From NCBI GenBank assembly GCA_964019055.1, contig OZ025209.1, positions 372,001 to 436,000 on the forward strand: a DNA stretch of 64,000 nt, written 5' to 3'. A program made the position numbers and the translations under genes. Below, piece by piece: positions 24,501-34,898 of the stretch (within the stretch, counting starts at the first letter, position 1; each line of letters begins with the position of its first letter). The DNA is from Anthopleura xanthogrammica (Eukaryota; Cnidaria; Anthozoa; Actiniaria; Actiniidae). The notes beneath the pieces are model-generated. The model saw nothing but the letters and a program-made list of their open reading frames with translations. It made no database searches and was not told the DNA's origin.

Positions 24501-27500
24501 CGTAAGGAGGGTGATACTTAGATGTGATGATGTTGATGCTGATGGACATGGCACTGATGTTGATGTGATCATGCTGATGATTATCATGTGGGCTGAGTAA
24601 GAGTTTGGTATTAAAACATTACATAAGGAGGGTGATACTTAGATGATTGCAATGATGTTGATGCTGATGGACATGGCACTGATGTTGATGATGATGATGA
24701 TGACAGCAACGATGATGATGGCAATGATGATGATGATGATGACATTGATAAGGTTGAGGATGATAATGTGATGAGTATGTTCAATGATAATTATTTTCTG
24801 TCCTAATATTCTACTTCAACATTGTTGATAATTTTTTGCATATTTCATTTTTATGCAGATGCCTGAATGAGATCAGTGATCTGTTGACTATACTAGAGAA
24901 CAACTCAAACATATTAGTAGGAGAGAATGTCCTGGAAGAGAATGAAATATTTGATGTAAGAGAACCTACTATGGAATAGGCTGCGTGTCATTCCCTAGAG
25001 TATCATTTCTTTGTTTAATGGTTGTGCATGTGAAGACACATGAATATGGATATACAACTCAAACACAGAATCTTATTCTCAATAGAATGACACATGGTCT
25101 GAAATGGGAAAACATGATGCACAAATACAATCTGCATTCCAGTGGATCCTAACTGATTTTTATTATCAACTTAGGTGGGATAGTGAATGCTATATTAAAT
25201 GGAATGCCTGGCTTGTAACACATTGTACATGACCTTATCGGCATTGTGCAATAAGAGGCTGCATTCTACATTATGAATTTTCATAAGGTCCTATAGACCT
25301 CTTGCAAGACGTCAAAATGCAGCTCAATTAAATTTGGAGGATAAAACAATAGATTCCAATTCTCAGGAGATTGAAATTCTTTTGTTTTATCCTCCAAATT
25401 GAGCTGAAAGGGGACCCATCTATAAATTAGTAGTATTCTCATTCATTTTCATTCATTTCCTCATTTCTGTATCCAAAAGTATTGTCATTCCTATTTACAG
25501 AGTTCTAATTTCAATCAGTAACAATTCAATACTTTCTTCCACAGAAACCAGAGACAGCACAGAAAATCCGTGGATGTGTTTTGACAGTGATAGAACGAAT
25601 GGATACTGAATATGTCAAGATGCTACAGGGCTGTGACTGTCATTCTACTGAATATGTAGACAGGTACAACAATTGTGAATTTTATTTTTTACTGTACATT
25701 TGTTGTTAATTAACATATAACAAGGTATTTTGGTAGTGGTAGTATAACTGGTAGTATAACACTGGTGGTGTAATACAGTCTATTAAAAATTAACAATGAT
25801 ATTTGTCAAGGAAGAACTAAATCCCCAGATCTATTGTAATTGATTTAATCTGCTTTTGTTATTAGGCTCAAGGACGAAAAACAAGTGTGTGAATTGATTG
25901 ATCGTCTTCAAAGCTACCTGGAAAAGAAAGGCTCTCGAGAAGAACTGTGTAGAGTATATCTATTAAGAATAGAGCACCTATACTACAAGGTATGCTAGTT
26001 ATGCTAGTAGACTTCATCTGTCAATGGATGGTGTCAGCAACTGTGCTCTGTTCACTAATAAAGCACAGTTCTTGATCAATCAGAGCACACATACTATCTA
26101 AGCTATATAATAAAACTTCCTGGAAATACTCCAGTTTCAAATTGTCTGTTACTCAGGGTTAGCCTTAAATTTGTGTAGAATTCTGTTCCACTGAAGGTCC
26201 ATGGGATTTCATTGTGTTTGTAGTGTTGAAGTTGTGCATTCTTTACAAGACATTATCTTCAATAAATTAGTGACATGACCAAAGGATTATTTGGCACTGG
26301 TTTCCTTGCAACAGTGTTGAAACAGCCACCTTAAAAAGGGAATTGACTGTAAAATCAAATTAGATTTACTTTCATGACCCCCAACAATTTTTTTTGCACA
26401 CTCCAAAGAGAAATGTTGCTAAAATTAGTATACTAGCTACTCTCTATATTGGTTTGTAATTTATTTATTTCTAATTGTGTGCTAGATTGATGCTGAAATG
26501 ATCATCAAACCCAAATCAGAAGAAGACAACAAAAAAACTGAAGAAGGCAAAGAAACCAGTGAAGAAAGCAAAGAAACCAGCGAAGAAAGCAAAGAAACCA
26601 GTGAAAAAAGCAAAGAAACAAGTGAAGAAGGTAAAGAAACAAGTGAAGAAGGTAAAGAAACAAGTGAAGAAAAACAAGCTGAAGAAGAAAAAGAGCCCCA
26701 AGAAAAATCAGAGCAGACAAAAAAAAAGTCAGCTGAAACCATGGCTTATCTTTGTAAATACATATATTCCAAGGACTCGTCTAACCGCATTAGAACCCGT
26801 GCAATACTCTGTCACATATATCATCATGCACTCCATGATCGCTGGTATGAAGCAAGGGATTTAGTACTCATGTCACATTTACAGGAAACAATCCAGCACT
26901 CCGACATTCCAACACAGGTATGTGAAACCAGCAGTGTAATTGTGCTTACAGAATCAATAGTGCACTCAATTGTCTCTCTTCTTGGGTAGACCTGGTTCAA
27001 TTCCTAAATTTGACACCCTGTGTTATTAGTAGAGTTTTTAGCTCTTTCTGTCTTGATGCGAGGGTTTTTCTCCAGGTTCTTCCTTCCTCCATAACACCTA
27101 ACACGATGATTTCTAATTACTGTGAGTTAGCCTTACTCTAACTTTGATCAGCCCAGTGGTTGTTTCTGGGTATATATAATAAAAATTCTTCGAATGTTTT
27201 GTAATTAGATTACCACTACTGTGAATGATGAGACTTTCTTGTCTTGATCACCCATGAAAGATCAAATACAATTGTCTGAACTGATCACAGTAAAACAAAG
27301 ACCATGGAAACTGTTTTTCTGTTAATTACATGTAATGTGTATTACTAGGTTGAATATAAGGATGCTTACAAGATATTGTTTGTCTCTTAGATCTTGTACA
27401 ATCGTACGATGGTACAGTTAGGACTCTGTGCCTTCAGACATGGTATGATCAAGGATGCACACAATGCTCTTCATGATGTTCAGTCCAGTGGACGTGCTAA

Positions 27501-30500
27501 GGAACTCCTTGCACAGGTAGGTTTTCATATTAGGGATGATAATCATAATCATAATCTTTTCTGATGATGGCTTTAACAAGAACAGCTGAAACGTCAGTGA
27601 CATTTTAAGAATTCATCACTCCTCACCCTTCTTTATGATTTGTATAATAATTGTATCTGCACATTTTTACTTTTAAGGGGCTTATGCAACAACGGCAGTA
27701 TGAAAGAACTCCAGAACAAGAAAAGATAGAAAAAAGAAGACAGGTACTGTTTAATTCCTGAATTAGATCTTGTTATTTTCTCAAGTATATTGGCCCAAAC
27801 TACTCCTACATGTGACATCCCATAACAGTGTTGTTGATTGATTGATTGATTGGCAGTCTTGTTGATTGATTGTTTGATTGACAGTCTTGTTGATTGATTG
27901 TTTGTTTGATTGGCAGTCTTGTTGATTGTTTGTTTGATTGGCAGTCTTGTTGATTGATTGTTTGATTGACAGTCTTGTTGATTGATTGTTTGATTGACAG
28001 TCTTGTTGATTGATTGTTTGATTGACAGTCTTGTTGATTGATTGTTTGATTGACAGTCTTGTTGATTGATTGTTTGATTGACAGTCTTGTTGATTGATTG
28101 TTTGATTGACAGTCTTGTTGATTGATTGTTTGATTGACAGTCTTGTTGATTGATTGTTTGATTGACAGTCTTGTTGATTGATTGTTTGATTGACAGTCTT
28201 GTTGATTGTTTGTTTGATTGACAGTCTTGTTGATTGATTGATTGATTGACAGTCTTGTTGATTGATTGTTTGTTTGATTGACAGTCTTGTTGGTTGATTG
28301 TTTGATTGGCAGTCTTGTTGTTTGATTGACAGTCTTGTTGATTGATTGATTGATTGACAGTCTTGTTGTTTGATTGACAGTCTTGTTGATTGATTGATTG
28401 TTTGATTGACAGTCTTGTTATTGATTGACTGATTTTTTAGGTTCCATTTCACATGCACATTAACCTGGAACTGCTAGAATGTGTGTACTTGACGTCAGCC
28501 ATGCTCATTGAGGTCCCTTACATGGCAGGTACTGATATATATCTGTAATCTGTATGCTGTTATATACATGAAGGATAAATTAATGTAAGATGGATTCACT
28601 AAGGATTCAAGGGAAAGAAAACGAGAGAATGGATGGATTGACAGACAGATGAATGGATGAGAAAGGGATGGAATAAATTAATTCAACTAAGGAATGAATG
28701 ATTAATATACAAATGAATAAATTTTCTCTGGGTTCTCCAGTTTTCCCCTCTACGCAAAACCTAACATACTAAATCCCTATTTCATCTGTCAGTCAGCCAA
28801 AAGGTTGTTTCAGGGACACAACAATCTCTTGTAAGGTAAAGCTTGATGCTTATTGTTTTCTTTGTTTGTTTCAGCCCATGCCCATGACCTTCGAAGACGT
28901 ATCATCAGTAAAAGCTTCCATTATCAGCTGAGATTAAGTGATAAACAAACTCTTGTTGGTAAGTTAAATAAAAATTTAATTCAAACTGTCTTCCTTAGGA
29001 AACAGTAACCACATTCTTACACTTGCTACCAAGGCCAAGCATTGTAGTGTGATATCCAGTAGTTTTATTCTACAGTATGTGGTTCATACATGTCCAATAC
29101 ACATGAAATGAGACAGATCATCATGAAGAGTTGACAATCATGTGGTTGGTTCCTTTGATTGCCATGTACTTAAACATTTGCAAAAAAAAATTGTCTTAAC
29201 TAACCAAGGTGTATGTGTAAGCGTCTCCCATGGAACATTTGCAATTTAAGTATTAAATTAATATTAATTATTATTATTATTATCAGGTCCACCAGAGAGC
29301 ATGAGGGAACATGTTGTCGCTGCATCAAAAGCCATGATGACTGGAGACTGGAAGAAATGTAGAAACTACATCATGGCTGTCAAGGTATGGAAGGTCCTCA
29401 GGACATCCTACAAGCTGAATGTTTAGAAGAAGGCTTTTTACTGACATGGCTAACCTGGTGCATTGTGGTCTAGCTTGGGTACAAACATCCTTTGTTCAAA
29501 TGTGGTGTCATTTAGACCCAAGCTAGACCACAATGCATCATTTCTCAGGATCTACATGTCTGTTTCCTTGTAGCTTCAGCTTTGAATTCTCTTATAACAT
29601 ACAGCACTGATGGAGAGAGGGGGAGACCATTGAATTTCAACTGAAGGAACTCCCAATGTTAAATATGAATACTTTACCTTTTATTAAAAATTTGTCTATT
29701 TCAGGTGTGGAAGTTATTCAGCAGACCAGAAGAGGTCAGAGAAATGCTGTTAAGGTATGTACACTGATTTATATCTGAGTGATGTGTACACTAGGTTTTC
29801 CACTACCCTTTATAGGGCAGGTCTTGGTAATTATTCAGTAGAGGGCCTTTGTATGGTACACTACAAGATATTCTTCAGAACCCAGAGAAAAACCCTTGAA
29901 TCAAGGGAGAGACCTAACAAACTCTACTCACATGTGATGCCAAGTCCAAGAATTAAATCTGAGATCCCAGAGGCATACTACAACTACCGGGTACTCTATC
30001 CTTATTCTCCCTATGAATCGCACAGGTGTTTGTGTTGCAAGTAAAGACCAGTATCCACAAGTGTCAATCATATTTCTGTGCATGCCTGTTACTCAGAAAT
30101 GTCTTTCACATGTGGCATATCAAGCGTCTTGTTTCACTGTCAGCCAACTCTTGTATTAAGATGTTGTCATGACTCATGAACTAGACATGTATTCCCTGAG
30201 AGTTGGACCCATAAATTTGGTGTATGGGTCCTTAGTATGGGAATATACAGCTGTTATTTCAAACCCTGGTACACTATACACTATGCACTGTGTACTGTGC
30301 TTCCTTGCTAAGCTTTTGCGCTGGTAAAAAAAAACTTGCTTCTGTAATAGAAAGGGTAGCAGATGCATGCATGGCAAACTCATGTTTCTAGAAATTCAAA
30401 CTATGAATTTTATATGTACTTTATTATTATCTTCCATGAAATCTTATTCTAATAGTTTTATTTTTGTTTTATGCTTACAAATGTATTAAAATTGTGACAT

Positions 30501-30916
30501 TGTTTGTTATTCAGAAAACTTCAAGAAGAGAGTTTGAGAACATACTTGTTTACATACAACAGTGTTTATGACTCACTCAGGTCAGTGTTGTATTATCTTG
30601 TTCTTTTCCAGTAGGTAGTGATTGAGTATTTTGGTAGTAGTTTATACCATATTTTGAGTTCTTAGGGATAAGTCTCTATTTTCTTTCTATTTCTAGTCTA
30701 CATACACTGGCAGACATGTTTGAACTTCCACCAGGAGTAGTCCATAGCACAATCAGCAAGATGATCATCAATGAAGAACTACAGGTCAGTAATCATGTGT
30801 CATCACCTTGAGTATTATTGCTTTGTTCAACAGTTATCCTTCAGGGCTCAAAATAACAGCCAGTCATACGTCGGACATCTTGACATATGATATAGTAGGC
30901 AAGAAAAAGAGCCTGA

Positions 30917-30948
<32 letters not shown>

Positions 30949-32348
30949 CTCTTCTTTTTCTTGTTCGTTTGCTTGTTATTGATAGTATTTTCACTTAGTT
31001 TCTTGTAGAGTCATATAGTTTTTGTCATTTAACATAATTTGTATTCTGTAAATAATCTTGAAATAGTTAATAGGATATCTAGAGGAACACACCTAGTGTG
31101 TTCCTCCTTAAGTTGTAATTAAATAAGACAGTATTTGTTTAATTGTTAATAAAGTAATTATTAAAATAAATAAATAAAAAATAAATAAATAAAAAAAATA
31201 AAAAAAAGCCTGATATGATGAGAAATCTTTACTCCTGATGAAATGTGGAGGATAAAATGAAACTACAATTCTCTGATACAGGCTTTTATTGTTGAAATCA
31301 TAGTTGCTATGCTCGTTATGTCCTTGCAACCTGTCTTGCACCAGCAATGGCTGAGGACAAGAATTAAAATGTGGTTTTGGTTTCTGTCATTCGAGTTCTT
31401 GACTCACACGTTTTTTTTATGAGGAAAAAAATGCCACAAAATGCCAATTGTTACACGTTACCTGTTGTAATTTATTCATCTAAATAAATTATGTTTGTTA
31501 TTCTCGCAGGCCTCGTGGGATGAGCCAACCCAGACAGTAGTAATGCACCATGGAGCAGAACCAACACTGGTACAAAACCTTGCCTTACAGCTAGCAGAGA
31601 AGGTATGCTACTAACATCATCAACAACAAACAGCTCTAAATTCAAGCAAAAACCCACCTCTCCTAAATCCGATTTCGTTTTACCGAAACATGGTGTCAGA
31701 GGCCTGATATGATGAGAAAACTTTACTCCTGATGTAATGTGGAGGATAATATGAAACTACAATTCTCTGATACAGGCTCCCCTACTCCCTCCCTCCCTCC
31801 CTCCCTCCCTCCCTCCCTCCCTCCCTCCCTCCCTCCCTCCCTCCCTCCCTCCCTCCCTCCCTTCCCTCCTTAATTCCTTCAGAAAGTCAAGGATTCTGCT
31901 TGATATACTAGCTAGGTTTACTGTGATATAGTACATGTAATTCTACTCTTTCTTATATTCAGGTGGGAACTCTTGTCGAAAATAATGAGCGCATCTATGA
32001 TCAAAAACATGGAGGCGGATTCTATCAGTACAAAGACAGACAAGGTATGTTCCTTAAATTCATTCTGAGTGCCATATACCTTTTCTGAGATAACTAACAC
32101 GGTGCATTGTAGCCTTGCCGACTAAATGACTTCACAAACAAATATGTTCCGTTACAGTTTTAGCTTTACGAATAGCTATTCTATTAGGAACAGGGTTCCT
32201 TGGGCTTCTTTACCAGTAATAGGAAATTAGAAAACACTTTGCTTTCTTTCCCATTCACCATTGTTATTGATATAATTGTTCACAGTGATTTCATTGTGTT
32301 GCAGGAGACAGACGGTATCGTAATCGTAATCAGCAGCAGAATTACTAA
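18541..32348 (+). CDS. EIF3C: Eukaryotic translation initiation factor 3 subunit C
   Basis: Twenty-eight exons: 18541-18635, 18979-19044, 20179-20255, 20425-20537, 20743-20793, 20875-20949, 21061-21100, 21186-21280, 21687-21811, 21972-22074, 22721-22816, 23953-24022, 24133-24232, 24859-24955, 25545-25663, 25866-25989, 26486-26917, 27391-27516, 27678-27743, 28441-28528, 28875-28958, 29287-29384, 29705-29754, 30515-30580, 30697-30784, 31510-31602, 31963-32044, 32305-32348. All phases close: 920 aa (human 913). The N terminus [20 protein letters not shown] is the classic eIF3c start that contacts other initiation factors, followed by acidic and Lys-rich stretches. The central helical repeats ([20 protein letters not shown]) and C-terminal PCI domain ([20 protein letters not shown]) form the eIF3 octameric core on the 40S subunit. 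Odd: exon 17 carries a lineage-type KETSEES repeat, and introns 11, 13 and 19 carry large satellites. Shares its promoter with FTSJ3. Confidence 0.97.
19895..20035. repeat. 141-bp dispersed repeat, copy 1 (EIF3C intron 2)
   Basis: Begins TGCATTCCAGTGGATCCTAA and ends CATTCTACATTA. A second copy at 25133-25273 in EIF3C intron 14 differs by one base by my reading (A/G near the 3' end). No clear terminal inverted repeat and no ORF. Confidence 0.8.
21397..21477. mobile_element. Short MITE, GCAGCTCAATTTGGAG termini, copy 1
   Basis: 81 bp with 16-bp perfect terminal inverted repeats (GCAGCTCAATTTGGAG and its inverse). A related copy lies at 25319-25406. Both are in EIF3C introns. Confidence 0.8.
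22930..23815 (+). repeat. ATC-rich minisatellite in EIF3C intron 11
   Basis: About 0.9 kb built from a unit of roughly 42-48 bp (CATCATCAGCACTATCACTA followed by CCAGCATT and ATCACCACCATCTT or CATGATCATC variants). Unit lengths are mostly multiples of three, so several frames on both strands stay open and give ORFs of up to 321 codons of Ile/Thr/Ser or Met/Val. These are not genes. The segment ending in AATATTGTCTTCAGTTATTA recurs near 23530 and 23805, indicating a higher-order duplication. Confidence 0.9.
24221..24680 (+). repeat. Tandem repeat carrying copies of EIF3C exon 13 end and its splice donor
   Basis: The exon 13 end plus donor, GATGTGGGCTGA|GTAAGTGT, at 24221-24240 is repeated at about 24338, 24463 and 24585, each followed by the same roughly 90 bp (GGTATTAGAACATTACGTAA, GGAGGGTGATACTTAGATG) and a GAT-rich stretch. 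The period is about 116-125 bp. The four donors read GTAAGTGT, GTGAGTGT, GTAAGTGT and GTAAGAGT. Confidence 0.88.
24981..25108. mobile_element. MITE of the GTGTCATTCCC family, copy 2
   Basis: Left end CGTGTCATTCCCTAGAGTA; right end carries the inverse (AGAATGACACATGGTCTGAA). Interior closely matches the copy at 14445-14575. In EIF3C intron 14. Confidence 0.78.
25133..25273. repeat. 141-bp dispersed repeat, copy 2 (EIF3C intron 14)
   Basis: Near-identical to 19895-20035, same orientation, about 5.2 kb away in the same gene. Confidence 0.8.
25319..25406. mobile_element. Short MITE, GCAGCTCAATT termini, copy 2
   Basis: Same termini and interior (CTCAGGAGATTGAAATTCTTTT) as 21397-21477, with longer complementary arms because both sides carry GGATAAAACAA / TTGTTTTATCC. 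Confidence 0.78.
27832..28425 (+). repeat. 28-bp minisatellite in EIF3C intron 19
   Basis: About 20 copies of a unit close to TTGATTGATTGTTTGATTGA plus CAGTCTTG, with 24-32-bp length variants. The unit contains a TTGACAG acceptor-like sequence in each copy, so the intron holds many weak 3' splice-site mimics before the real acceptor at 28440. The 225-codon minus-strand ORF across it is a repeat artefact. Confidence 0.9.
29459..29537. mobile_element. Short MITE with 22-bp terminal inverted repeats, copy 1
   Basis: Starts TGCATTGTGGTCTAGCTTGG and ends in the perfect inverse; 79 bp in EIF3C intron 22. A second copy is at 63686-63772. Confidence 0.85.
30910..31219 (+). mobile_element. Retroposed insertion with 13-bp target duplication and A-rich tail
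   Basis: AGCCTGATATGAT flanks the insert at 30910-30922 and 31207-31219. The insert starts with a T run (30922-30949), holds a perfect 23-base palindrome AGGAACACACCTAGTGTGTTCCT near 31083, an AATAAA near 31150 and ends in an (AATA)n/A-rich tail. These are hallmarks of target-primed reverse transcription, so this is a 5'-truncated LINE 3' end or processed transcript. No coding sequence remains. Confidence 0.75.
31208..31283 (+). mobile_element. 76-bp inverted-repeat element, copy in EIF3C intron 25
   Basis: GCCTGATATGATGAG at the left and CTCTGATACAGGC at the right form imperfect inverted ends. The preceding retroposon landed at its first bases. Confidence 0.7.
31702..31777 (+). mobile_element. 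76-bp inverted-repeat element, copy in EIF3C intron 26
   Basis: Matches 31208-31283 with a handful of substitutions; followed directly by a (CCCT)n microsatellite at about 31788-31864. Confidence 0.75.
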
Positions 32349-34898
32349 ACTCATCCAGATATGTATATGGACTTTACAAGGTCACAGACATTGATTCCTA
32401 CTCCCATCCCAAGAACTAAGCTATACGTAATGGTGTTTACAACAATCTAGATGGATTATTATTCTTTCTTTCTGTTTCTGTGTGGTTCTCGTCTTAGTGT
32501 GAAGTCTTCAAACATCCGCGCATGTCAAAACATACATCAAGATTGATAACCAACTGATGTTGACTTTAAAATTGAAGTAGAATTGATTCAATGTAAACCC
32601 AAGTAAGAAAAATATTACTTTTTACCTCAAGATACAAAGCGGCTTAGTTTGTTGACCACCGGGTGTAGTGACAACCACACCCCTCCCCATTTTACCCCAG
32701 TGGGGGGTAAGGGGGTGAGTGGCTTTTCACAGGCTACGACCTATAAAGCGACTTTTGGCTGAATTCATTTGTTAATATGAGGTGATACATGTATATCAAC
32801 ATGAGACAGTTTCTTGTTGCACAGATGGGTTATCCCAAAAATCAATACGATGAACTGCCAATCAATAGAATTTATTAGACTATATCAGGATTATGTCTGT
32901 ATTTAAGGTGTCTCGACTTTAGTGGAGTCCTGACTTGTAGGATGAGAATAAATCAAGTATCATGCAACCTATGTACAAGTATTACTCTAAACACTTATAC
33001 AAGATGAACCTGGTAATGATTCTTAACATTACTGCCACCCTGTTAGCTCAGTAGAGCATCGGGAGGTCATGGCTTTTGTAACAACATCTACAAATAGTTA
33101 GACTTTGATGTGGCTCGGACCACGTAAAATTGCGGCCGGTCCTATCTCTCAGCAATACTCGAGGCTTTCGTTAGATCACGGTCCTTCAAGACTCAGTTCA
33201 TAGTAGTTTACTCAATAACGGTTCCGTCTATGTAATTATTTTTATTACAACCCTTGCATCTCATGTCCATAAGTTACAGAAGGCTGTGGAAATAGAAAAG
33301 CAACAAGCTGAAGAGTCATCTATTTACATATTTGTTCCATGAAGTTAGCCACTACGGTACATTTGCATGTTGCCAAGCCTTTTCTGTGAGTGAAACGAGG
33401 TGTAGCCTTATCATCTCTTATATGATGTTTGAAACATTCTTTATACGATGTTTGGAATTTATTGGGGGAAAAAAAGAAAGTTGGTTGGCCGTGTATCTGC
33501 TGTTGCTGTTAGTCGTGGTGGTGGTGACGATGTAACTCGGTGCTTTAGTTTATTGTTTAGGGTTCTCACCTTTCTTGAGTTTTACTGTCAACCTCCACAT
33601 CGGGCAGTGGTTGTATTTCACCATCTGAAATTAGTAAAGATTACGTAAAAAAATTAGAAAAATCTTAAATGAACAAACTGAATGGCCTCTACACTGTAAT
33701 TTAATAGACTTTCCTAAAGTCCGCTGCCCTCTGTCGTCGCTCGAATAAAAAACTCGGTCCTTCCCCGGTACATGGTATATTAATTCGAAATGCTTTGTAT
33801 CTGTGGTTGCACGTGTGCGCTGCCTCTAACCCCTGCAGTGATTATAAGTTTTACTCCTGGTCCCCAGATTTTCTCTGGGTTCTCCAGTTTTCCTATACAA
33901 ATATAAACTTAAAATTCAAATTCAATCCATCGTCGAAAGTTTTTAAAAGTACGCGTTTAAACCAATCGCCATGCTTTATTTTATCACATGATCCTCCAGG
34001 AGCTGGATATCCCGATACATATGTGTTGGATAACCTAGCTGTAAGTATTTTAGAACAACTTGCACATACATACCATTGCTTCCTCCGCTTAAACAACTGA
34101 GTAAGGTATCATCACTATAGCAACTGTGGTAAGTTGACGAAGGACTCTTAATGAAGGAAGGAATATAAGAGGGAAAAAATGAATAATGTTGATAAGGTGC
34201 ATGGGTCAGTGGTGGTCATAATGGTGTATTGGCCAGTGGAGCAGTGGTGTTAATAGTAGTGTATGGGCCAATGGTGTTTTGATGTGCGGGTCAGTGGTTA
34301 GTCAACTTACATTATTTAGTAGGGAATCACCTACAAAAGAAAATACATTTTTTAAATTCCCATAGAAAACCAATTCTTAATCATAAAAGCAATTTTTCTT
34401 TAGGTCGATAAGAATTAATATTATTATCTACTGTATTATATATACATATTGTATAACCTTCATTTCCCACTGGTTGATCATCATCATCATTGCCATTTCT
34501 ATCACCATCACCTTCATTAACGTCAACACCACCAACACCATTGTTGTTTGGTACCTGAACAAAAAAATGACTTCATAGACAGTCGCTCATATACAGTCAA
34601 AATGTCATTAATGTTCACCAAAAAAGACATAATTTAGACCAAAAGAAATGTCACGTTATATCTAATACACTCGTTCTAAATGCTCGATACCAGCAATCAT
34701 TGTATAAGTAGAGTTAATAATTATTATTCTCTGTTCATTGTTACTCATAGAGTTTGAAACCAGAATTGATATCGTTTAAAACAAATCATCACGTGATACT
34801 TTGGTCTTTTTAAAGTCTTAAAAGTCTTTTTTTTACGAGACAACCTTTTTGACAATGATTGTATAATATACTCATTGATTATAAAGAATTCAAGGAAT
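32349..34898. other. EIF3C 3' UTR and intergenic region
   Basis: No gene is supported. The first clear plus-strand AATAAA after the EIF3C stop is at 32947-32952. The minus-strand membrane-protein gene ends at 34899, so the two genes converge here. ORFs of 60-100 codons at 33332, 33448 and 33795 show no domain, splice support or recognisable similarity. A TTAGCTCAGTAGAGC stretch near 33043 resembles a tRNA A box, but no tRNA follows. Confidence 0.55.
32947..32952 (+). terminator. Candidate poly(A) signal of EIF3C
   Basis: AATAAA about 600 bp after the stop codon and the first such hexamer I find on the plus strand downstream of it. Confidence 0.4.

Noticed and set aside
27781..28458. CRISPR-like regular array and 225-codon minus ORF
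   Set aside because: Units are contiguous 28-bp tandem repeats with no unique spacers, in an animal intron. The ORF is the repeat translated.
33031..33110. tRNA-like TTAGCTCAGTAGAGC
   Set aside because: Resembles an A box only. I find no acceptor stem, anticodon arm or B box at the expected distance.
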